A stretch of 48,188 bases of DNA from Bacteroidia bacterium (GTDB taxonomy: Bacteria; Bacteroidota; Bacteroidia; JANWJV01), in NCBI GenBank assembly GCA_025451785.1, contig JANWJV010000102.1:1-48188 (forward strand), given 5' to 3'. The notes below the pieces were generated by a model. That model did not search any database and had not been told where the DNA came from. It worked only from the letters and a program-made list of their open reading frames with translations. Every line of letters starts with the position of its first letter. Positions within the stretch are counted from its first letter, which is position 1. This document shows, in pieces, positions 41,863 through 48,188 of the stretch. A program made the position numbers and the translations under genes.

Positions 41863-41897
41863 CTAACGCACTAAAACACTAACGAACAAACGCACTA
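41863..41897. repeat. 8-base-period repeat (CTAACGAA family) at the SAM hydrolase 3' end
   Basis: Units are CTAACGCA, CTAAAACA, CTAACGAA and CAAACGCA, then CTA. The final CTA is the TAG stop of the SAM hydrolase gene on the minus strand. Confidence 0.75.
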
Positions 41898-42668
41898 TTC
41901 ATTAAAGGTGATGGTGATCGTACTTCCGTATTTCATCCCCACCAGGGTGGTCTTTCCCTGGTTAATGGCCAGCTCGAGGTAGCCTCCCGAATTGAAGATG
42001 GCCAGCATCTCGCCGCTCGTCACTTCGTTGTAAGTGGTGCTTATAGTGTCGATCGTATACCTGGCAAAGCTGATGCTGAAATCCCTGCCGCGTGCCGCTT
42101 CCTTTATCATGGCCCTGCTTATATTGCTGATGGCATTGCCGTAGGAATCGATATAGATGATGGTACCCTTAAGGATATTGCCTTCGGTAACAGGTCTGAA
42201 CATGGTTCGTTCCCTGAAGCTCTCCTTACGGGTGCCGATGATCTCCAGCGTTCCACCCCGGGCCAGGTGACAAGCGGCTTTTACAAAGATGTCCTTCAGG
42301 GGAAAGCTGATCAAATGCGGTTCCGCCTTTATGTTGAGGTCTACAATAAGATCGGGCTGCAGGTCAAAAAGCAGTGAAAAGGTTCCATCGTCGGTACCGA
42401 TGAAGAAATGCCCCTGCGCCTGAACACCAATGAACGGTGATTCAGGGTCGGCTTGCGCGTTCACTCCCAGGATATGCACACTGCCGGGAGGAAAGTTCGC
42501 GAAGGCGTTCTTCAGGATATAGGCCGCGTTGAACATGTCGAAAGGAGTCACTTCATGCGACACGTCTACTATGGTGACCTCAGGAAGCTGGCTGAGTATC
42601 GCCCCTTTAACTACACTTACGTAATGGTCCTTAAGACCAAGATCGGTGGTTAAAGTGATGACAGGCAT
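41895..42668 (-). CDS. S-adenosyl-L-methionine hydrolase (adenosine-forming), DUF62 family
   Basis: 257 residues. The family splits SAM by water into adenosine and methionine and is related to fluorinase/chlorinase. Motifs are the N-terminal TLTTDLGLKDHYVSVVKGAI (catalytic Asp region), IVDVSHEVTPFD, AAYILKNAFANFPPGSVH and GTDDGTFSLLF. The C-terminal domain has YIDSYGNAISNISR and GGYLELAINQGK. The halogenase-specific loop is not recognisable, so hydrolase is the better call. It is divergent from phoH. Its stop codon is in an 8-base repeat. Confidence 0.9.
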   Translation of the reverse strand: MPVITLTTDLGLKDHYVSVVKGAILSQLPEVTIVDVSHEVTPFDMFNAAYILKNAFANFPPGSVHILGVNAQADPESPFIGVQAQGHFFIGTDDGTFSLLFDLQPDLIVDLNIKAEPHLISFPLKDIFVKAACHLARGGTLEIIGTRKESFRERTMFRPVTEGNILKGTIIYIDSYGNAISNISRAMIKEAARGRDFSISFARYTIDTISTTYNEVTSGEMLAIFNSGGYLELAINQGKTTLVGMKYGSTITITFNE

Positions 42669-42832
42669 TGTTAGTATTTTGTGATTATTTTAGCCTGTAG
42701 ATTTCTGCTTACAACAGCAAAATATCTTTATTTTGTTGCATTCAAAATTAGTGGAAATCCACCCGGTGTATTTTATAGAGGCGAATAGTTATAAACTGGG
42801 CCCTGTTACTAACCGGTAAAGAAAATCTTCAT

Positions 42833-43777
42833 TTGGCCGAAAAACATATCAGTATAGGAGAGATCGACCCCGTTGAGATCTATGGGGTGAACGATGGCAA
42901 TCTCGAACTCCTCAAAAAATATTTTCCCAAGCTCCGCATCGTGGCGCGGGGTGACAATGTGAAAGTGATCGGCGACGATGAAGAAGTGCTGCATTTCGAG
43001 ATGCTGCTCAATCTTTGCATTGATCATTACAGCAAGGTGGGCTCTCTTACCGACAGCGACATAGAGCGGCTGCATACAGGCGGCAGGCAGGCCATTAGCA
43101 GCCCTGCTGATTCTAACGACGCGATCGTGTTCGGCAACGGCGGTCTTATCATAAAGGCCAAAACGGTGAACCAGCGCCGTATGGTGGAGAGCGCCGCTAA
43201 GAACGACATGGTGTTTGCCATTGGTCCGGCCGGAACAGGAAAGACCTATACCGCTGTTGCTTTAGCGGTGAGAGCGCTCAAGAACAAAGAGGTGAAAAAG
43301 ATCATCCTTACCCGCCCGGCGGTGGAAGCGGGAGAGAACCTGGGCTTCCTTCCAGGCGACCTCAAGGAAAAGCTGGATCCGTACCTGCAGCCACTTTACG
43401 ACGCGCTTTACGACATGATCCCGCAGGAGAAATTGGAATCGTATATCGAGAACCGAATCATACAGATAGCGCCGCTGGCCTTTATGCGCGGCCGCACCCT
43501 CGACAATGCCTTTGTGATCCTCGACGAGGCACAGAACGCCACCGAAGGTCAGCTCAAAATGTTCGTGACGCGAATGGGCGCTTCCGCCAAGTTCCTTATC
43601 ACCGGCGATATCACGCAAGTAGACCTTCCCAAGAACCAGCCTTCGGGATTGATCCAGGCTATGAAATTATTGAAAGATATTCCCGGCATCGATTTTATTA
43701 TGCTCGACCAGCAGGATGTGATCAGGCATAAGCTGGTGAAGAAGATCATTGAAATGTACAGTAACAACAAATCATAA
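42833..43777 (+). CDS. PhoH family P-loop ATPase
   Basis: 314 residues, start codon TTG. The frame upstream is closed at 42776-42778 (TAG) and has no ATG, and family members start near this position (AEKHISIGEIDPVEIYG). The N-terminal KH-like part is followed by the ATPase domain: Walker A GPAGTGKTYT at 131-140, then LTRPAVEAGENLGFLPGD, Walker B NAFVILDEAQNA and SGLIQAMKLL. PhoH proteins are RNA-associated ATPases, often linked to ybeY; ybeY is not visible next to it. purC starts 21 bases downstream. Confidence 0.9.
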   Translation: MAEKHISIGEIDPVEIYGVNDGNLELLKKYFPKLRIVARGDNVKVIGDDEEVLHFEMLLNLCIDHYSKVGSLTDSDIERLHTGGRQAISSPADSNDAIVFGNGGLIIKAKTVNQRRMVESAAKNDMVFAIGPAGTGKTYTAVALAVRALKNKEVKKIILTRPAVEAGENLGFLPGDLKEKLDPYLQPLYDALYDMIPQEKLESYIENRIIQIAPLAFMRGRTLDNAFVILDEAQNATEGQLKMFVTRMGASAKFLITGDITQVDLPKNQPSGLIQAMKLLKDIPGIDFIMLDQQDVIRHKLVKKIIEMYSNNKS

Positions 43778-43798
43778 AATAAAACCTTAAACCATATC

Positions 43799-44746
43799 AT
43801 GAACGCAATAACAAAGACCAATTTCAAATTCCCTAAGCAAAAGAGCTTTTACAAAGGAAAAGTAAGGGATGTGTATAACATCGACGATAAAATGCTGGTG
43901 ATGATAGTGTCCGACCGGATCTCAGCCTTCGACGTGGTACTTCCCAAAGGAATTCCCTACAAGGGACAAGTGCTCAACCAGATCGCCTATAAGTTCCTCG
44001 AAGCGACTACTGATATCTGTCCCAACTGGGTGATCGACGTGCCGGATCCCATGGTCACCGTTGGTTATTTTTGTGAGCCTTTTAAAGTGGAGATGGTAAT
44101 CCGCGGTTATCTTTCGGGCCATGCCTGGAGGGAGTACAAGGCGGGCAAGCGTACCATTTGCGGCGTGGCCATGCCTGATGGCCTTAAGGAGAACGACAAA
44201 TTCCCCCAGCCTATCATTACACCCACTACCAAGGCGGCAGTGGGCCACGATGAGGACATCAGCAGGGAAGATATTTTCAGGAAGGGTATCGTATCAGAGC
44301 AAGACTACCTGCAATTGGAGAACTATACCCGCGAGCTGTTCAAGCGCGGTACCGAGATCGCTTCTAACCTGGGACTGATCCTCGTTGACACAAAATACGA
44401 GTTCGGTAAAAAGGATGGCCGCATCTTCCTTATCGACGAGATACATACGCCCGATTCTTCCAGGTATTTCTATAAGGAAGGGTATGCGGAGCGCCAGGCA
44501 TCGGGCGAGCCCCAGAAACAGCTCTCCAAAGAGTTTGTTCGCGAATGGCTTATGGAGAACGGCTTCCAGGGCAAAGAAGGACAGAAGGTGCCGTCGATGA
44601 CCGAGAAGATCGTGAACTCCATCTCCGAGCGTTACATAGAGCTTTACCAGCAGATCACCGGCGATAACTTCATCAAGTCAGAAGCCGCCGACGCGCTGAA
44701 AAGGATCGAGCAGAACATCAACTCCTTCCTGAAAGTTCAGGCATAG
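43799..44746 (+). CDS. purC: Phosphoribosylaminoimidazole-succinocarboxamide synthase
   Basis: 315 residues. PurC condenses CAIR with aspartate in purine synthesis. Motifs are [37 protein letters not shown], the ATP-binding [60 protein letters not shown] and [12 protein letters not shown]. Length fits the longer, eukaryote-like type. A 7-base-repeat hairpin follows the stop and separates it from the convergent beta-helix gene. Confidence 0.96.
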   Translation: MNAITKTNFKFPKQKSFYKGKVRDVYNIDDKMLVMIVSDRISAFDVVLPKGIPYKGQVLNQIAYKFLEATTDICPNWVIDVPDPMVTVGYFCEPFKVEMVIRGYLSGHAWREYKAGKRTICGVAMPDGLKENDKFPQPIITPTTKAAVGHDEDISREDIFRKGIVSEQDYLQLENYTRELFKRGTEIASNLGLILVDTKYEFGKKDGRIFLIDEIHTPDSSRYFYKEGYAERQASGEPQKQLSKEFVREWLMENGFQGKEGQKVPSMTEKIVNSISERYIELYQQITGDNFIKSEAADALKRIEQNINSFLKVQA

Positions 44747-44754
44747 CCGGCGAA

Positions 44755-44832
44755 ATGTGAGAGGAGAGATGTGAAATGAGAAATGCGAGAGAGAAGGTTT
44801 CTCATCTCGCATTTCATATTTCGCGTTTCAAA
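44755..44832. repeat. Inverted 7-base-period repeat hairpin (GAAATGC family)
   Basis: Left units are AATGTGA, GAGGAGA, GATGTGA, AATGAGA, AATGCGA and GAGAGAA. The right arm (ATCTCGC, ATTTCAT, ATTTCGC, GTTTCAA) is their imperfect inverse. It fills the gap between purC and the convergent gene, whose stop begins at 44833. Confidence 0.8.
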
Positions 44833-45483
44833 TTACTGGCAGTTCACGCAATTCGCCGGGAGGTCCGTATCGCCATCCACGTTATTGCCGCCCGCTTTGC
44901 AATTGCCGGGGTTCTTTACTTCCAGTTTGCCCTTGATCGTGTTGTTGCAAATGCGAACAAAGGCATCGTTGTTCGAAGAAAGCTTTCCGTCAACATTCGA
45001 AGCTGAAACCACCAGGCATTTGGCACCGGAGGTCTCCACTTTGCCGTCCACTTTCACATTATTGTAAACGCCGATACAGCCGTTATTGCTTCCTTCTATC
45101 TTGCCGTCGATAGTTACTCCATCCAGAACAAGAAGGGTTCCGCCGTTCACGTTGATCTTGCCGTCGATGGTAATAGCTCCTTTGATCACAACCGATTTGC
45201 CCGCTCCCACGTTAATGGTGCCGCTTTGGTTGGCGGTGATCACTTGTCCTGCCGAATCGAGGGCAGTGATGTTTGCGGTTTCAGCGGGAAGCCCTGTAGG
45301 ATCGGGTGGTCCCTGAACGATATCGAATGATACACAATCGCTTTCTTTGATCGCGGGGGTTAATCCTCCACTGACAGTGATGGTGTCGCCCACTTGTGTG
45401 GTCGCTCCGGGGTTGGTTTGGGTTACGAAGATTCCTGTACCACCGCCCATGCCTCCAACACCCTTAATTGTACCTTTTGCCAT
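44833..45483 (-). CDS. Cold-shock-like N-terminus plus beta-helix repeats, unknown function
   Basis: 216 residues, no signal peptide. Residues 1-75 start AKGTIKGVGGMGGGTGIFV and end ESDCVSFDIVQGPPDPTGLP then AETANI. The order and spacing recall the cold-shock OB fold (KGTIKWF..., GxGFI, VxFDVxxGPxGxxAxNI), but the aromatic RNA-binding motifs are missing. Residues 80-216 have six coils marked IDGKI, IDGKI, VDGKV, VDGKL, IKGKL and VDGDT at 106, 125, 145, 164, 183 and 202, that is every 19-20 residues, as in right-handed beta-helices. Several coils carry one cysteine; the end is NCVNCQ. It is divergent from the TPR-SpoIIE gene. Function is unknown. Confidence 0.65.
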   Translation of the reverse strand: MAKGTIKGVGGMGGGTGIFVTQTNPGATTQVGDTITVSGGLTPAIKESDCVSFDIVQGPPDPTGLPAETANITALDSAGQVITANQSGTINVGAGKSVVIKGAITIDGKINVNGGTLLVLDGVTIDGKIEGSNNGCIGVYNNVKVDGKVETSGAKCLVVSASNVDGKLSSNNDAFVRICNNTIKGKLEVKNPGNCKAGGNNVDGDTDLPANCVNCQ

Positions 45484-45564
45484 ATAGTTAAGTTTTGGTT
45501 TTTAAATCATAACAAGTATAAAGAGAATTTCTATAAATTGGTAACAAATTTTCAAAAAAACGCT

Positions 45565-47682
45565 TTGAGCAAATTCATCTTTATAGGTAGTTTTTTTCTG
45601 TTTTCCTTTTTGGGGGTTTCATTTTCCTTTTCTGAAAATGACCATGTTAATGATTCCCTGCAATTGTTGATCGCGAATTCAAGGGATGATTCTGAGAAGG
45701 TCAACTTGCTTAACGCTGTAAGCTTACACCAATATTCGAACAAGTCAGATTTTGCAAGTGCAGAAAGTAGCGCTGAACAAGCGAAGGAACTTGCAATAAA
45801 GGTTGGCTTTTCCAAGGGTAATGCTGTGTCCTTAAATAATCTGGGTAATGTTTATTTGTCAAAGGGGTTTTATTTAAAAGCTATAAAAGCATATACGGAT
45901 GCCTTAACGATATTTCGTGAGCTTAAGATGAAGAATGAGGCTGCCACGAATCTGAATAACATAAGTCTTGCGTATTTCTATCAATCGGATTATGAAAAAG
46001 CGGTGGATTTTACCTTGCAATCGCTGCGTATTAATGAAGAGATCCTTGAAGGCGGAGATAAAAATGCATCTAAGGGCGTTGCCCGGTGCTATCTTAACCT
46101 TGGAAATATTTATCAGGGAAGAAATGATAACAAGAGTGCTTTGGAATATTATAACAAATCGATCCTGGAGTACGAAAAATGCGGATATATAGTTGGGTTG
46201 GCGGATGTCTTCATAAGTCTTGGAAGCCATTATTATTATAATAACGATTTTGAAAAGGCGATCGAGTACTTTCAAAAAAGCCTGGAGATCCATAAAAAAA
46301 CAGGGAATATGAAAGGCGTAGGTGACGATTTCAATAATATAGGATTGGTTTACCAGGAGATGAAGAATACCCCGCTGGCCGTGAAATTCGTTACAGAATC
46401 AATGAAGATATCTGAGGAGCTTGGTGATCAACTGGGGGTTGCACAATCTCTTGGCAATATTGCTGAGATGTACCAAACAGCCGGTGATTTCGCCAAAGCC
46501 GAAGAGTATTACCTCAAAAGCATCGAGCTCTGTAAAAAGATAGGCAGCAAATCCCAGTCGAAGATCGAGTACAAGGCCATTGCCTCCATGTATGCCCAGA
46601 AAAAGGACTTCGACAGAGCCTATCAATATCACCAGCTTTATTCCTCCATCAAGGATTCGATCCTGAACGACGAGTCAACAAAGCAAATGGCCGAAATGCA
46701 AACCAAGTACGATACCGAAAAGAAAGAGCAGGAGAACATGGTACTGAAAGCGAAAGGGGAGAAGCAGCGACTAATGAACCTTGCGATATCCATTGGCCTG
46801 GTGCTCGTGATCAGCCTGGCCTTCTTTATTTACCGTAGCTATCGCCAGAAGAAAAAGGCGAATATCGTTCTGGGAGAACAGAACGTGGAGATCACACGAC
46901 AGAAGGGTATCATCGAGGAAAAGAACAAAGACATTACCGACAGTATCCGTTACGCGAAGCGCCTTCAGCAAGCCATCCTTAAACCCGGTGAAGAGATCAA
47001 GCATGTATTCCCTGAGTCATTCGTTCTCTTCAAGCCCAAGGACATTGTGAGCGGCGACTTTTACTGGTTCGATAAGTTTGGCGACCTTACCATGGTGGCT
47101 GCCGCCGACTGTACCGGTCACGGGGTGCCCGGTGCCTTTATGTCCATTATTGGCTGTAACCTGCTTTCGCAAGCGGTGAACGAATACGCGCTTACAAAAC
47201 CTGCTGTGATCCTTAACTCCCTCAACAAGGGCCTGAGCAAGATCCTTCACCAGCGGGGTGATGAGCAAAGCGTAAAGGACGGCATGGACATTGCCCTTTG
47301 TGTGCTTGACACGAAGAAAATGACCCTTGAGTTTTCTGCCGCGTACAATCCTCTCTGGCTGGTGCGTGAAGGACAGATCATTGAATACAGCGGCAATAAA
47401 TTTCCTGTGGGCGCCTTTGTAGGTGAGCAGCAGCAGTTCACCAACCACGAGATAAAACTACAGAAAGGTGATAGCCTCTATATTTTCTCTGACGGCTACG
47501 CCGACCAGTTCGGTGGTCCGAGAGGGAAGAAGTTCAAGTATAAGCCCTTTCAAAAATTGGTGCTGGGCCTCCAGGGCAAGCCCATGAGCGAACAGCGCGA
47601 GGTACTGAACAAGACCATTATGGACTGGAAGGGCAACCTTGAACAATTGGACGACATCCTTGTAATTGGCGTAAGGGTATAA
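45565..47682 (+). CDS. TPR-transmembrane-SpoIIE phosphatase
   Basis: 705 residues from TTG at 45565 (SKFIFIGSFFLFSFLGVSFS signal/anchor). The frame is open to 45394 with no ATG; another TTG lies about 30 bases upstream. Residues about 30-390 contain roughly eight TPRs (NNLGNVYLSKGFYLKAIKAY; NIYQGRNDNKSALEYYNKSI). A membrane helix follows at about 403-425 (SIGLVLVISLAFFIYRSY). Next come a coiled-coil linker (EKNKDITDSIRYAKRLQQAI) and a SpoIIE domain with KPKDIVSGDFYWF, AAADCTGHGVPGAFMSIIG and FSDGYADQFGGPRGKKFKYK. The periplasmic TPR part is probably a sensor controlling a cytoplasmic phosphatase. The 5' half is clearly more AT-rich than the 3' half. The stop overlaps the Rieske gene start (TAATG). 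Confidence 0.88.
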   Translation: MSKFIFIGSFFLFSFLGVSFSFSENDHVNDSLQLLIANSRDDSEKVNLLNAVSLHQYSNKSDFASAESSAEQAKELAIKVGFSKGNAVSLNNLGNVYLSKGFYLKAIKAYTDALTIFRELKMKNEAATNLNNISLAYFYQSDYEKAVDFTLQSLRINEEILEGGDKNASKGVARCYLNLGNIYQGRNDNKSALEYYNKSILEYEKCGYIVGLADVFISLGSHYYYNNDFEKAIEYFQKSLEIHKKTGNMKGVGDDFNNIGLVYQEMKNTPLAVKFVTESMKISEELGDQLGVAQSLGNIAEMYQTAGDFAKAEEYYLKSIELCKKIGSKSQSKIEYKAIASMYAQKKDFDRAYQYHQLYSSIKDSILNDESTKQMAEMQTKYDTEKKEQENMVLKAKGEKQRLMNLAISIGLVLVISLAFFIYRSYRQKKKANIVLGEQNVEITRQKGIIEEKNKDITDSIRYAKRLQQAILKPGEEIKHVFPESFVLFKPKDIVSGDFYWFDKFGDLTMVAAADCTGHGVPGAFMSIIGCNLLSQAVNEYALTKPAVILNSLNKGLSKILHQRGDEQSVKDGMDIALCVLDTKKMTLEFSAAYNPLWLVREGQIIEYSGNKFPVGAFVGEQQQFTNHEIKLQKGDSLYIFSDGYADQFGGPRGKKFKYKPFQKLVLGLQGKPMSEQREVLNKTIMDWKGNLEQLDDILVIGVRV

Positions 47683-48041
47683 TGGGTTGGTTCAAAAAGA
47701 AAACCGTTTGGCATAAGTTGTACGACTCTGTTACAGCGGCCGAGAACCGCGTTCCGCTTAATCATGCCGAGACTGTTGAAGTGGAGGGTAAGAAGATATG
47801 CATCGCCCATTCCTCCGAAGGTTTTTTTGCTGTCAACAATAAGTGCCCCCACAATGGTTTTTCATTGGGCCAGGGATTCTGTACCGAAGACAACGCTATT
47901 GTTTGTCCCTTGCACCGTTATCGCTTCGATCTTCGCACGGGCCGTGCCAAGAGCGGCTTAGGCGATTATGTGGAGACCTATCCACTGGAGACCCGTCCTG
48001 AGGGTATCTTTATCGGCCTTAAGCAAAGTTCCTGGTTTTAG
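47682..48041 (+). CDS. Rieske [2Fe-2S] protein
   Basis: 119 residues, no signal peptide. The Rieske cluster motif is complete: CPHNGFSLGQGF (Cys55, His57) and CPLHRYRFDLRTG (Cys75, His78). The domain is the small, stand-alone ferredoxin type like NirD or BphF, with an N-terminal MGWFKKKTVWHKLYDS. It probably transfers electrons to an oxygenase or reductase that is not visible here. It is translationally coupled (TAATG) to the TPR-SpoIIE phosphatase, an unexpected partner. Confidence 0.9.
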   Translation: MGWFKKKTVWHKLYDSVTAAENRVPLNHAETVEVEGKKICIAHSSEGFFAVNNKCPHNGFSLGQGFCTEDNAIVCPLHRYRFDLRTGRAKSGLGDYVETYPLETRPEGIFIGLKQSSWF

Positions 48042-48111
48042 GAAGCTTCTGTTTTTACAATATTCCTGTGATCCTGTCGTTCTACCGAAGAACCATTAAA
48101 AACGAACGATC

Positions 48112-48188
48112 ATGAAAAGGAAGAGAAAAATGGTGCTGGTGTCCCTGCTTGTGCTGGGCCCGGCGGTTGGTTTGCCCGCGGTGATATC
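48112..48188 (+). CDS. Start of an exported protein, cut by the right edge
   Basis: ATG at 48112 opens a frame of 25 full codons: a basic start (MKRKRKM) followed by VLVSLLVLGPAVGLPAVI, which looks like a signal peptide or membrane anchor. Nothing can be said of its function. A coding start is supported only by composition and position. Confidence 0.45.
   Translation, partial: MKRKRKMVLVSLLVLGPAVGLPAVI

Overview
This window is a gene-dense stretch of a Bacteroidota chromosome. The assignment rests on gldA, gldF and gldG (gliding/secretion-associated ABC transporter), several proteins with type IX secretion (T9SS) C-terminal domains, SprB-type repeats, BshA (bacillithiol synthesis), promoter-like TAnnTTTG boxes and short intergenic spaces. 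No rRNA, tRNA, CRISPR array, phage or transposase gene was seen, and no gene-free stretch exceeds 300 bases. The order or genus cannot be named from the sequence alone.

Layout. 1-3758 (minus): gldF-gldG, an SRPBCC membrane protein and a CAP-domain protein cut by the left edge. 3815-8035 (plus): lysC-lysA, a small envelope protein, a lipoprotein and an aspartic protease. 7988-10168 (minus): a PAS-SpoIIE phosphatase and msrA. 10298-12793 (plus): an M1 aminopeptidase. 12824-17081 (minus): two secreted T9SS cargo proteins. 17203-18513: der. 18577-20844 (minus): metK and gldA. 20877-21797: rsgA. 21851-24346 (minus): a BNR-repeat T9SS protein. 24432-25214: dtd and a MazG-like protein. 25262-30803 (minus): an alpha/beta hydrolase, an EEP-family protein, two tandem rhomboids and mutL. 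30889-36033 (plus): pepT, a YD-repeat-like secreted protein and a GH3/serine-hydrolase fusion. 36040-37170 (minus): bshA. 37321-41457: a 1378-residue SprB-repeat adhesin-like protein. 41559-42668 (minus): an ABM-fold protein and a SAM hydrolase. 42833-44746: phoH and purC. 44833-45483 (minus): an unusual cold-shock-like plus beta-helix protein. 45565-48041: a TPR-SpoIIE phosphatase coupled to a Rieske protein. A new gene starts at 48112 and runs off the right edge.

Most genes are housekeeping or typical of the phylum. The striking signal is the DNA between and sometimes inside them. Several unrelated short tandem repeat families share a 7-base period, one family has an 8-base period, and a 23-24-base element recurs. 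They abut or contain stop codons at many gene ends and often form hairpins. In four genes a 7-base array is translated: in loops of lysA and the 1378-residue protein, in the MsrA linker, and in one signal peptide. The second candidate for something new is the 216-residue protein at 44833-45483. It appears to join a degenerate cold-shock-like N-terminus to six 19-20-residue [IV]xGKx coils, and it is divergent from a two-domain phosphatase whose two halves differ in base composition.
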